This document shows positions 1-7,023 of a DNA stretch of 45,916 bases, in pieces. Below the pieces are notes generated by a model. The model saw only the letters and a program-made list of their open reading frames with translations. It was not told the origin of the DNA and made no database searches. The stretch's first letter is position 1. The number at the start of each line of letters is the position of its first letter. This DNA is from Chloroflexota bacterium (GTDB lineage Bacteria > Chloroflexota > Dehalococcoidia > SM23-28-2 > RBG-16-64-32), in contig JACZRQ010000007.1 in NCBI GenBank assembly GCA_022574655.1, positions 1,737 through 47,652 of the forward strand. The letters are read 5' to 3'. The position numbers were made by a program, and so were the translations under genes.

Positions 1-532
1 CAGCCTCGATTTCGGATACGGGTACGAGCCGTAACTCCATGCGTTGACAACGCGAGCGTATCGTTGGCAGCAGCGCCTCCCCGTCCGTGGCGATGAGGAC
101 GAAGACGACGTTCGGTGGCGGCTCCTCCAGCGTCTTCAGGAAGGCGTTCTGCGCCTGCGTCGTCATCCCGTCCGCCGGGTCGATCGTGACCACGCGCGTA
201 CGGCCCTCGTACGGGGCTAACGCCACGATGCGACCGACCTCCCGTATCTGGTCGACGCTGATCGCCGTTCGCAGCGGCCCGTCGGCGGTTGGCTCGACCG
301 TTACCGTGAACACGTCCGCGTGCTTGCTCTCGGCGATTCTTGTGCACGTGGAGCACTCGTTGCATGGGGGCTCGGCGTCGTCACAGTTGAGCGCCTGCGC
401 CAGCCACCTCGCCAGCGTGGCCTTGCCGACGTGCTCCGGGCCGACGAAGAGGTACGTGTGCTGGGTGGCGCCGTCAGCGACGGCCCGCTGGAGGGCGGTA
501 AGAGCGCGCTCGTTACCGATGAAGGCTTGCAT
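1..532 (-). CDS. holB: DNA polymerase III subunit delta' (partial, runs off window)
   Basis: This is the N-terminal 177 codons of the clamp-loader delta' subunit, which helps load the sliding clamp during replication. Reading the minus strand from ATG at 532 gives MQAFIGNERALTAL, then a P-loop-like GPEHVGKAT (about residues 30-38), a four-Cys zinc-binding cluster (CDDAEPPCNECSTC), and the family signature DPADGMTTQAQNAFLKTLEE followed by PPPNVVF and the sensor-like TIRSR. The P-loop ends in GKA rather than GK[ST], which is common in delta' because it need not hydrolyse ATP. The gene starts 3 nt after the stop of the upstream membrane-protein ORF, so it is probably translated as the last visible gene of the lysA operon. 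It is absent from the ORF track because it is open at the window edge. Confidence 0.93.
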   Translation of the reverse strand, partial: MQAFIGNERALTALQRAVADGATQHTYLFVGPEHVGKATLARWLAQALNCDDAEPPCNECSTCTRIAESKHADVFTVTVEPTADGPLRTAISVDQIREVGRIVALAPYEGRTRVVTIDPADGMTTQAQNAFLKTLEEPPPNVVFVLIATDGEALLPTIRSRCQRMELRLVPVSEIEA

Positions 533-535
533 CGC

Positions 536-841
536 TCAGGCCCAGTCGATCCTTGAAAAGATCCAGTACCAGAAGCCGATAAAGCCGACTGCGCCCCCAG
601 CCAGCAAGGGCCAAAGCAGCCAGCGAAACGAATAGCGCGAACGGTGCGCCAGCCAAAACGACGCAGTGGCCAAGCCCGCGACGAATCCCGCACCGACGAG
701 GAACCAGACGAACGGAGCGCTGGCCAGTAGCAGCGCGACGGCGATCGCCGCGCTCCATCCGGTCACACCAGCGAATAACGCTGCGGCGAAGGAAAGCCCG
801 ACGCGCTCTGTGGTCTTCTTCGTCACCGCCGCTAATCCCAT
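536..841 (-). CDS. small membrane protein, unknown function
   Basis: I do not recognise a family. From ATG at 841 the product is 101 aa with about three hydrophobic segments (SFAAALFAGVTGWSAAIAVAL, APFVWFLVGAGFVAGLATA, WLLWPLLAGGAVGFIGFWYW) and a short basic linker (HRSRYSFR). The ORF track extends it to 1045, but that extension reads through the upstream gene in another frame. The ATG at 841 overlaps the upstream stop as TGATG, which argues for translational coupling and decides the start. It lies between another small membrane protein and holB in the lysA operon. It could be a partner of the adjacent membrane protein; function is unknown. Confidence 0.75.
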   Translation of the reverse strand: MGLAAVTKKTTERVGLSFAAALFAGVTGWSAAIAVALLLASAPFVWFLVGAGFVAGLATASFWLAHRSRYSFRWLLWPLLAGGAVGFIGFWYWIFSRIDWA

Positions 842-1110
842 CACCCAGATGCGACCGTCGCTAAGTAGAATGCCGCTAAAACGCCCCCAAACCCGGAGAG
901 CGCTTGCAACCTGCCCGACATCTTCACGTGTGGAGTCGCGGCGACCGTTGCGGTCCAGAAGAGCGCGATCACGGCTGGAGCCACTACGACGAGTCCAAAA
1001 TGGATGTTGAACAGGGACTGCGCAACGAACAGCAGTACCCCGCACAGGAACGCGGTTAGCAGACGCGCGGATACTCCAAGGCCGAGGCGTACTGCGTGGA
1101 CGGCAGACAT
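841..1110 (-). CDS. small membrane protein, unknown function
   Basis: An 89-residue product with about three membrane segments (LLTAFLCGVLLFVAQSLF, LVVVAPAVIALFWTATVAA, LSGFGGVLAAFYLATVA). The start at 1110 is 1 nt from the lysA stop (TAG at 1112-1114), and its TGA overlaps the next ATG as TGATG. The gene therefore sits tightly inside a lysA - membrane - membrane - holB operon. No catalytic or ligand motif is visible. The two adjacent small membrane proteins may work together, but this is inferred from position only. Confidence 0.72.
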   Translation of the reverse strand: MSAVHAVRLGLGVSARLLTAFLCGVLLFVAQSLFNIHFGLVVVAPAVIALFWTATVAATPHVKMSGRLQALSGFGGVLAAFYLATVASG

Positions 1111-1111
1111 C

Positions 1112-2449
1112 CTACTCTATCGGCCAGACTTCGCAGCTCATCAGGTCCTCGTACGTCTCGCGGCGGCGGATCAGCTTTGCCTCACCGTCGTTCGCCAGCA
1201 CGACCGCTGGGCGCAGCGAGGCGTTGTAGTTGCTGGCCATCGCCAGGTTGTAGCCGCCGGACGCCGGCAGCGCGACGACGTCGCCCGTCTCCAGCGGCGG
1301 CAGCTCCGCGTCCTTGATCAGCACGTCGCCTGATTCGCAGTACTTGCCGGCAAGAGTCACCGTCTCGCGCCGCTCGTCGTTCATCTTGTTCGCGACGACG
1401 GCTACGTACTTCGAGTCGTACATCGCCGGCCGGATGTTGTCCGCCATGCCGCCGTCGACCGATACCCAGCGCCGCAGGCCCGGCACCTCCTTCGATGCGC
1501 CGACCGTGTACAGCGCCACGCCCGCCCGCGCCACGATCGAGCGCCCGGGCTCGACCGTCAGCCGCGGCTCCGGCAGCCCGTGGCGCGCGCAGGCCTCCTT
1601 CAGAGGCGGCACGATCGTCTCAGCGTAGGCGTCGGGATCGGGTGGGTTGTCGTCCGGTGTGTAGGCGACCGCGAAGCCGCCGCCCGGGCTGAACTCCCGC
1701 ATCTCGAACGAGTACTTCTTCTTCATCTCCGCCGCGAACTCGTAGACGACGTCGACCGCCTTCGCGAAGGGCGCCAGCTCGAAGATCGGCGAGCCCAGGT
1801 GAACGTGCAGCCCCATCAGCTCGAGGCCGGGCATGTCTAGCGCCGTGCGTACGGCGGCTTCGCCTTGACCGCCGGCGGCGATCGGGATGCCGAACTTGTT
1901 GTCGGTCGTACCGGTCGTCGTGTGTGCGTGGGTGTGAGGGTCGATCCCGGGCGAGAGGCGGACGAGCACTTTTTGCTTCGTACCGCGTGCCTGCGCCAGG
2001 CCGTTCAAGAGCTGCATCTCGTGGAAGTTGTCGACAACGATCCGGCCGATGCCGTAGTCGAGCGCCTCGATCAGCTCTTCTTCCGATTTGTTGTTGCCGT
2101 GGAAGAAGATGCGCTCCGCCGGGAAGTTCACCGACGCCGCGATCGTCAACTCGCCGCCGGAGACGACGTCCATTTGCATCCCCTCTTCGGCGGCGAGCGC
2201 CGCCATCGCCCGTCCCAGGTAGGCCTTCGCGGCGTAGGCGACGCCCGTGTTCGGGTAACGCGACTCGAACGCCTTGCGGAAGGCGCGGCACTGCCCGCGC
2301 AGCGTCTCCTCGTCGTAGACGTAGAGCGGCGTCCCGAACTCGCGCGCCAGCTCCACCGTATCGCAGTCCGCGATCGTAAGGTGGCCGGCGTCGTTGACCG
2401 CTGCTGTCACGGGGAGCACGTGCGCCAGCGTGGTTTCGGTTGTAGTCAA
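1112..2449 (-). CDS. lysA: diaminopimelate decarboxylase
   Basis: PLP-dependent decarboxylation of meso-diaminopimelate to L-lysine, the last step of lysine synthesis, in the cytoplasm. The 445-aa length fits fold-type III decarboxylases. The barrel begins with the Schiff-base lysine motif VAYAAKAYL (about residue 75), followed by VSGGELTIA, HGNNKSEEEL, the substrate/PLP region HVHLGSPI, FSPGGGFAV, the EPGRSIV phosphate-binding motif, and the C-terminal CESGDVL and SGGYNLAMASNYN that complete the dimer active site. The start is TTG at 2449, decided by a strong AGGAGG 5-6 nt upstream. A TATAAT box lies about 20 nt upstream. It heads an operon with two small membrane proteins and holB. The product assignment is firm. 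Confidence 0.97.
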   Translation of the reverse strand: MTTTETTLAHVLPVTAAVNDAGHLTIADCDTVELAREFGTPLYVYDEETLRGQCRAFRKAFESRYPNTGVAYAAKAYLGRAMAALAAEEGMQMDVVSGGELTIAASVNFPAERIFFHGNNKSEEELIEALDYGIGRIVVDNFHEMQLLNGLAQARGTKQKVLVRLSPGIDPHTHAHTTTGTTDNKFGIPIAAGGQGEAAVRTALDMPGLELMGLHVHLGSPIFELAPFAKAVDVVYEFAAEMKKKYSFEMREFSPGGGFAVAYTPDDNPPDPDAYAETIVPPLKEACARHGLPEPRLTVEPGRSIVARAGVALYTVGASKEVPGLRRWVSVDGGMADNIRPAMYDSKYVAVVANKMNDERRETVTLAGKYCESGDVLIKDAELPPLETGDVVALPASGGYNLAMASNYNASLRPAVVLANDGEAKLIRRRETYEDLMSCEVWPIE

Positions 2450-2468
2450 AGGGGACCTCCTGGGTCAG

Positions 2469-2474
2469 ATTATA
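2469..2474 (-). promoter_or_regulatory. -10 box of lysA operon
   Basis: Reading minus, a perfect TATAAT lies 19 nt before the TTG start of lysA, with the AGGAGG ribosome site between. The expected -35 region falls in a C-rich tract (the complement of the G-run tract at 2476-2511) and has no good TTGACA match. Confidence 0.6.
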
Positions 2475-2475
2475 A

Positions 2476-2511
2476 GGGGCGGGTAGGGGGTGGTGGGTTG
2501 TGGGTCGTGGG
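2476..2511 (+). other. G-run tract, potential G-quadruplex at the lysA promoter
   Basis: The plus strand shows successive runs GGGG, GGG, GGGGG, GGG, GGG, GGG separated by 1-4 nt, which fits the G3+N1-7 quadruplex pattern. The tract directly abuts the lysA -10 box and occupies its spacer/-35 region, with the G-rich strand as the template for lysA. Formation in vivo is inference. Confidence 0.5.
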
Positions 2512-2588
2512 TCGATGTCGAAGGTTGTTCCGGGCGTGGGTCCGCCGCTCATGGTGGCCCTCACCCCGATTGGCTGGGAGCGAATCAT

Positions 2589-2613
2589 CCCTCTCCCGCT
2601 CCACGGGAGAGGG
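2589..2613. repeat. palindromic intergenic hairpin (REP-like)
   Basis: A perfect 10-bp inverted repeat (CCCTCTCCCG / CGGGAGAGGG) with a 5-nt loop CTCCA, in the 350-bp gene-free stretch between lysA and the ORF at 2800. It resembles the short palindromes scattered between genes of many bacterial genomes. No T-run follows, so I do not call it a terminator. Confidence 0.55.
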
Positions 2614-2637
2614 GGATCGTGAACGCCTCTGCGATGA

Positions 2638-2693
2638 CCGGCGGATGGTACGAGATCCTTCCGCTATAGGCGGGCCGGCGCAGAATGACGGGA
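2638..2693. repeat. intergenic repeat, copy A
   Basis: Shares several blocks in the same order with 3173-3225: GGCGG, GTACGA, CCTTCCGC, AGGCGG and a terminal ATGA-GGG. Upstream blocks also match weakly (around 2514-2555 against 3138-3163). The rest of 2515-2800 shows no gene that I can support. Confidence 0.5.
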
Positions 2694-2799
2694 GGTGGGG
2701 CGCTGGTGGCTGGTACGATGAGCGCAGCGCGAACGTGGGTAATCACGGTGCGCGCGGAAGGAGGCGCCCAACGAATGCTAGCGAAGGTGGGAATGCTCT

Positions 2800-3117
2800 G
2801 TGTGCAGCGATGAATTGAGTTCGTCTGACGGTACACGCGGGTCGAGCGTCTCTCGGGCCGCGCCTGGGGCCGTCTCTTTTGCGATATGTGTCGTCGCCAT
2901 CGTGTATGCGCTTGCTACGATTATCACGATACTGTCGCTTGGGTTCATATTCGTCCCGGGAGCGTTGTTACTACTGATAGCAGGGGCTCTCGTGTCCGTA
3001 TTCGCTCGACCGATTCGGTTGGCTGTCATTCTGACGCTAGGGAGTGCGGTGTATACGGGCATCATAGTGATCGTGCTAGCGATTGACTCGTCTATCCTGG
3101 GTGTCGAATTCGTATGA
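2800..3117 (+). CDS. small membrane protein, unknown function
   Basis: A 105-residue ORF from GTG at 2800 with a weak AAGGTGGG about 10 nt upstream. It has a polar N-terminus and three to four hydrophobic stretches (GAVSFAICVVAIVYALATIITIL, LGFIFVPGALLLLIAGALVSVF, LAVILTLGSAVYTGIIVIVLA). The composition looks like a real integral membrane protein rather than a shadow, since no gene lies opposite. It sits alone between two diverged copies of an intergenic repeat, and is less G+C-biased than its neighbours. Family and function are not recognised. The start is uncertain. Confidence 0.5.
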   Translation: MCSDELSSSDGTRGSSVSRAAPGAVSFAICVVAIVYALATIITILSLGFIFVPGALLLLIAGALVSVFARPIRLAVILTLGSAVYTGIIVIVLAIDSSILGVEFV

Positions 3118-3172
3118 GTTAGAAACGGACCGTAACGGTTCGACGTCGAACGTAGTTCCGCCGCTCCCTCCG

Positions 3173-3225
3173 GAGGCGGGCAGGCATGTACGACAGCCTT
3201 CCGCCACAGGCGGACAGGCACCATG
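3173..3225. repeat. intergenic repeat, copy B
   Basis: Diverged copy of the element at 2638-2693, with an inner palindrome CCGCC-ACA-GGCGG. Together the two copies flank the small membrane ORF at 2800-3117. No other feature is seen in 3118-3256. Confidence 0.5.
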
Positions 3226-3256
3226 AGCGGGAACGTAGGCTAGCGGAGCCGGGCTG

Positions 3257-4165
3257 CTACTCGACGGGCGCCCACTCGTCGCCGTCGCGGCGGACGCGGC
3301 CGTCCGCCTCCAGCTTGGCGAGGTGGGCTTCGATCTGGCGCAGCGCCATCGGCACGATGCGCTTGTCCAGCTCCATGTAGATCGTCTTGAGCTGGGCTTT
3401 CGGCGTCGTCTTGCCGTCTTTCAGCAGGCCGAGCACCTGCTTTTCGCGCTCCAGCCGGTGGTCGATCAGCTCCTGCAGCTTGGTCTTGACGGCGTTCACG
3501 TTCTGGCCGTGGCCGGGCAGCATCAGCGTACAGTCGTACGACTTCAGGTGCTCCAGCGACTGCAGGTATTGGCCCATGTCGCCGTGCGGCGGCGGTGAGA
3601 TCGCGACGGTGCCCAGGCCGAGCGCCGTGTCCCCCGTGAACAGCGCCTTCTCCTCGCGCAGGTAGAAGCAGGACGAGCCGACTGTGTGGCCGGGAGTGTG
3701 GACGACTTCCAGCGTCAGGTCGCCGATCTTCAGCTCGTCGCCGTCTTTGATCCGGACGTCGGGCGTGCCTTCCGCCGCCTGCTCGCGGAACTTCTGTACG
3801 GCCTTCGCGATCTCCTTCTGGTCTTTCGGGATCTCGATGTCCTGCGGCGCATCGCCGCTTGTGTCCATCAGCCACTTCTCCTCGTCGCCGTGGAGAACGA
3901 TCTCGGCGCCGCTGGCCTCGCGGAGCTGTTGCGCGCCGCTGGAGTGGTCGAAGTGGTGGTGCGTGAGTACGATGTAGCGGAGCTTTATCTTCGAGTGTTC
4001 GTTGAGGAAGTCGATCCGTGTCTTGATCGACTTTTCGTCGCCGAAGCCGCTGTCGATCAGCGCCGCCTCGCCGCCGTCGACGATCATGAAGACGTTGGGC
4101 GCCTGCGGGCCCGTGTAGAACGCCGGCTCGGCCGGGATCGAGAGTATGTGATCTGTTACTTCCAT
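3257..4165 (-). CDS. MBL-fold metallo-hydrolase with C-terminal helical/winged domain (LACTB2-like)
   Basis: A 302-aa metallo-beta-lactamase-fold hydrolase, probably di-zinc. The metal motif THHHFDHSSG sits near residue 70, a second metal His lies in HTPGHTVGSSCF, the bridging Asp is in FTGDTALG, and the last metal His is in LPGHG. A C-terminal region of about 80 residues (LEREKQVLGLLKDG through RRDGDEW) looks like the LACTB2 winged-helix domain. LACTB2 relatives are endoribonucleases, while others act on thioesters, so the substrate cannot be told. The start has GAGGTC just upstream. It appears monocistronic, with the MITE-like element behind its promoter. Confidence 0.85.
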   Translation of the reverse strand: MEVTDHILSIPAEPAFYTGPQAPNVFMIVDGGEAALIDSGFGDEKSIKTRIDFLNEHSKIKLRYIVLTHHHFDHSSGAQQLREASGAEIVLHGDEEKWLMDTSGDAPQDIEIPKDQKEIAKAVQKFREQAAEGTPDVRIKDGDELKIGDLTLEVVHTPGHTVGSSCFYLREEKALFTGDTALGLGTVAISPPPHGDMGQYLQSLEHLKSYDCTLMLPGHGQNVNAVKTKLQELIDHRLEREKQVLGLLKDGKTTPKAQLKTIYMELDKRIVPMALRQIEAHLAKLEADGRVRRDGDEWAPVE

Positions 4166-4189
4166 GGCTTGACCTCGCTGATCGGTGCG

Positions 4190-4362
4190 CTTAAGCCGCC
4201 GACTTCAGTCGGCGGTGTACGAAGCATACCCAAAGAACCGAGTCAGTTCTCGAGGTGGGGCTGCACCTCGAACTCCTCACTCAGAATGCTCATCACAATC
4301 ATATCCAGCGGCTCGCCGTGGCGCAGGCGCCCGGTAACGCCGACTGAAGTCGGCGGCTTGAG
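4190..4362. mobile_element. MITE-like element bounded by 25-bp inverted repeats
   Basis: Segments 4190-4214 and 4338-4362 are inverted copies matching at 24 of 25 positions, and each carries an internal palindrome (CGCCGACT-[t/g]-AGTCGGCG type, core GACTTCAGTC). Between them is a second hairpin, TCGAGGTG-gggctg-CACCTCGA, near 4252-4274. There is no transposase ORF. The size (173 bp), terminal repeats and location between two genes suggest a non-autonomous element or folded repeat unit. No clear target-site duplication is visible. Confidence 0.45.
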
Positions 4363-4380
4363 ATCGGTTGGAGCGCAGCT

Positions 4381-4920
4381 TCATCGAGCCTTCCATTCGT
4401 GCGCCAGAATCGCCATCTGGATCGTGTTCGAGTAGCGATCGTCGATCCGCCGGTGATCGCGCAGGAGCCCTTCGCGGACGAAGCCGCACTTCTCGTAGCA
4501 GCGGATCGCGCGCTCGTTCTCTTCGTCGACCTGGAGTTCGATGCGGTGCAAGCCCAGCTCGCTGAAAGCGTACTCGACGATGAGACGGACCGCGTCGGTG
4601 CCCAGTCCTTGGCTCCAGCGGGTCTTGTCCTGGATGGCGATACCCAGCTCCGCGCGGTCGGCGTGCGGCGCCAGCCGCAGGTCGGTGTTCCCGACGAGTT
4701 TGCCGGCCAACGTCTCGATCGACCAGAGCACGCCATCGGGGTTGGCGCGCTGCTCCTCGTACCATTCGTGCTCGTCGTCCAGCGTCGGCGGTTCGCCGAC
4801 CGCCGCCAGCCAGCGGCTGACCTCGGGATCGGCGAGCCATTCGACGAAACGGGGGAGGTCGTCTTCGTTTACGGGTCGCAGGCGGACCCGTTCCCCTTCC
4901 AGAATGGACTCTGAGATCAC
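4381..4920 (-). CDS. GNAT family N-acetyltransferase (RimJ/RimL type)
   Basis: A 179-aa acetyl-CoA-dependent acetyltransferase. It starts with the typical GERVRLRPVNEDDLPRF, has the acceptor-side strand ELGIAIQDKTRWSQGLGTDAV (motif A, Q/RxxGxG/A as SQGLGT), LGLHRIELQV, and motif B ENERAIRCYEKCGFVREG. RimJ/RimL-type members acetylate protein N-termini, while related members modify antibiotics or small amines; the substrate cannot be deduced. The start is GTG at 4920, and a TAACAT box lies 9 nt upstream, so the mRNA may be nearly leaderless. It is divergent from the MBL-fold gene at 4989. Confidence 0.88.
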   Translation of the reverse strand: MISESILEGERVRLRPVNEDDLPRFVEWLADPEVSRWLAAVGEPPTLDDEHEWYEEQRANPDGVLWSIETLAGKLVGNTDLRLAPHADRAELGIAIQDKTRWSQGLGTDAVRLIVEYAFSELGLHRIELQVDEENERAIRCYEKCGFVREGLLRDHRRIDDRYSNTIQMAILAHEWKAR

Positions 4921-4988
4921 AGTGGCGCTATGTTAGCGCGAGGAGGAGGGAAGATGGAAGGGTTTCTGGTTCCACCGGAGGAGCATTC

Positions 4989-5627
4989 ATGAACGTTCAC
5001 GAAGACGGCGACCTGCGAATCACCAAGTTCGGCGACCTCGGCGCCTACAGCAACAACGCCTACATCATCGCCGATACGGGCTCGAACGAGGCGCTCATCG
5101 TCGACATGCCGACGGGCAGCAAGGCCGTGCTCGATGCGCTGGGCGACCTCAGCGTCAAGGCGATTTTGTTGACGCACACCCATCCCGATCACTGGGGCGA
5201 CTACGACCTCGTGAAGGGCGCCACCGGCGCGCCGGTCCGCTGCAACGCGGCGGAGCAGATCATGCCCGCCGACAAGAACGACGTGCCGGTCTCCGACGGC
5301 GAGGAGATCTCGGTCGGCGGCCGGACCGTGAAGGCGATCTATACGCCGGGCCACACGCCGGGGAGCACGTGCTTCTTGATTGGCGGATACCTGTTCTCTG
5401 GCGATACTTTGTTTCCCGGCGGGCCGGGCCGCACGAACTCGAACGTCGACCTCAAGCAGTCGATCGAGTCGATCACGACCCGCCTCTACCCTCTACCGGA
5501 CGATACCGTTGTGCTCACGGGTCACGGGGACGACACCACGATCGGCGACTCGAAGAAGGAGTACGAGGTGTTCGCGGCGAACGAGCACCCCGCGGACCTC
5601 CACGGCGACGTGCTCTGGCAGTCGTGA
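4989..5627 (+). CDS. MBL-fold metallo-hydrolase (glyoxalase II-like)
   Basis: A 212-aa metal-dependent hydrolase of the glyoxalase II/persulfide dioxygenase-like group. The metal motif is THTHPDHWGD near residue 62, then YTPGHTPGSTCFLIGGYLFSG, the bridging Asp in SGDTLFPGGPGRTN, and the last His in VLTGHGDDTTIG. The PGRTN segment is typical of small glyoxalase-like hydrolases. The substrate is unknown. ATG at 4989 has GGAGGAG 5 nt upstream. It is followed in the same direction by the M16 peptidase after about 75 nt. Confidence 0.88.
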   Translation: MNVHEDGDLRITKFGDLGAYSNNAYIIADTGSNEALIVDMPTGSKAVLDALGDLSVKAILLTHTHPDHWGDYDLVKGATGAPVRCNAAEQIMPADKNDVPVSDGEEISVGGRTVKAIYTPGHTPGSTCFLIGGYLFSGDTLFPGGPGRTNSNVDLKQSIESITTRLYPLPDDTVVLTGHGDDTTIGDSKKEYEVFAANEHPADLHGDVLWQS

Positions 5628-5704
5628 CGGGCCCGCGTTGACCCTCTGAAAGCGGTCAGCCTACACTTATCTCCGAGCCACCACGGAGCTTTTCTGCAGA
5701 CGCT

Positions 5705-6979
5705 ATGAGCAACGACTTCTACGAACAGACCGTCCTCCCGAACGGGCTGCGCATCCTCAGTTCGACGATGCCGCACACGCATTCCGTCGCGCTCTCGCTT
5801 TACGTGGGCACGGGCTCTCGCTACGAGCGGGACGAGGAGGCCGGCATCTCTCACTTCCTCGAGCACATGCTGTTCAAGGGCACGGAGAAGAGACGCACCG
5901 CCAAGGAGATCGCGGAGGCGATCGACGGCGTCGGCGGCGCGATGAACGGCGGTACCGACCGCGAGTACACGATCTACTACATCAAGGTCGCGAAACCGCA
6001 CCGCGAACTGGCGATGGACATCCTGATGGAGATGGTGCGCCGTCCGCTGATGGAGCAAGACGAGGTGGAGAAGGAGCGCAAGGTCATCCTCGAAGAGCTG
6101 GCGATGGTCGAGGACAACCCTTCACAGATCGCCGATCTGCTGCTCGATTCGATAATGTGGCCTCAGAACCCGCTCGGCCGGGACGTCGCCGGCACGCCTG
6201 AATCCGTCGCCGCGATCGACCGCGAGAAGATGCTCACTTATCTCCACGACCAGTACCGTCCAAACAACATCGTGGTCTCGGTCGCCGGGAACGTGTCGCA
6301 CGCGGAAGTTGTCGAACAGGTGACCGCCGGGCTCGGCGATTGGGAGAGCGGCGGCGTGGCCGCGCTTTCACCGGCGCCGAGCGTCAACGGCAGGCGCTGC
6401 GCCGTCCAGTACAAGAAGACGGAGCAGGCGCACGTTTCGATCGCCACGCCGGGATTCCACCTCAACCACCCGGACAGGCACGCACTTTCGTTCCTGTCGA
6501 TAATCCTCGGCGAAGGCATGTCGTCTCGGTTATTCATTGAGCTTCGCGAAAAGCGGGGCCTCGTTTACGACGTCCACACATACGTCTCTCAGTTCCTGGA
6601 TGCGGGTGCGTTCCACGTCTACACAGGCGTCGATCCCAAGAACGCGGTCGAGGCGCTCAAGGTGATACTGGACGAATTGGCGCTGCTCGAGGCCGAGGGG
6701 CCCAGCGAAGAGGAGCTACACAAGGCGCGCGAGCTTTCCAAGGGCCGTCTGATGCTGCGCATGGAAGACACGCGCGCCGTCAGCGGCTGGCTCGGTGGCC
6801 AGCAACTGCTTCTCGGCAAGGTCCGCAGCGTCGATGATGCGGTCGCGGAGATGGAGGCCGTCACGATTGACGACGTCCGCCGCGTGGCCCACGACCTAAT
6901 CGTGCTCTCGGAGGCGCGCCTCGCCGTCGTCGGTCCTTACCGCAGCGACAAACGTTTCGCTTCGCTTCTCCCCGCGTAG
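5705..6979 (+). CDS. M16 family zinc peptidase (processing-peptidase-like)
   Basis: A 424-aa single-unit M16B peptidase. The inverted zinc motif HFLEH is at residues 50-54 with the distal Glu in VILEELAMVEDNPSQ near residue 135. The C-terminal half has the R/Y pair region RGLVYDVHTYVSQF and the helical ELSKGRLMLRMEDTRAVSGWLG seen in bacterial relatives of mitochondrial processing peptidase beta. It probably degrades or trims peptides as a homodimer. There is no signal peptide, so it is likely cytoplasmic. The spacing to the preceding MBL gene allows co-transcription, and a TACACT box near 5661 could give it its own promoter. Confidence 0.92.
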   Translation: MSNDFYEQTVLPNGLRILSSTMPHTHSVALSLYVGTGSRYERDEEAGISHFLEHMLFKGTEKRRTAKEIAEAIDGVGGAMNGGTDREYTIYYIKVAKPHRELAMDILMEMVRRPLMEQDEVEKERKVILEELAMVEDNPSQIADLLLDSIMWPQNPLGRDVAGTPESVAAIDREKMLTYLHDQYRPNNIVVSVAGNVSHAEVVEQVTAGLGDWESGGVAALSPAPSVNGRRCAVQYKKTEQAHVSIATPGFHLNHPDRHALSFLSIILGEGMSSRLFIELREKRGLVYDVHTYVSQFLDAGAFHVYTGVDPKNAVEALKVILDELALLEAEGPSEEELHKARELSKGRLMLRMEDTRAVSGWLGGQQLLLGKVRSVDDAVAEMEAVTIDDVRRVAHDLIVLSEARLAVVGPYRSDKRFASLLPA

Positions 6980-7008
6980 TTCGTCACCACAGACTCCCCC
7001 GGTTCTTG

Positions 7009-7014
7009 TATCCT
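7009..7014 (+). promoter_or_regulatory. -10-like box (TATCCT) for hydrolase-cyclase 1
   Basis: TATCCT lies 9 nt before the ATG at 7024, and no Shine-Dalgarno sequence is visible. The same hexamer precedes rdgB. This suggests a (near) leaderless transcript. Confidence 0.4.
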
Positions 7015-7023
7015 TAGGTCGCG

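Noticed and set aside
87-635. A 182-aa plus-strand ORF over holB
   Set aside because: The minus strand reads a complete delta' N-terminus with P-loop and zinc cysteines; the plus ORF is its shadow.
1620-2588. A 322-aa minus-strand ORF overlapping lysA in another frame
   Set aside because: Arg-rich shadow frame of lysA; the lysA frame carries all PLP decarboxylase motifs.
1865-2818. A 317-aa plus-strand ORF opposite lysA extending into the repeat-rich gap
   Set aside because: Most of it is antisense to lysA, and the rest crosses palindromic repeats; no protein-like composition.
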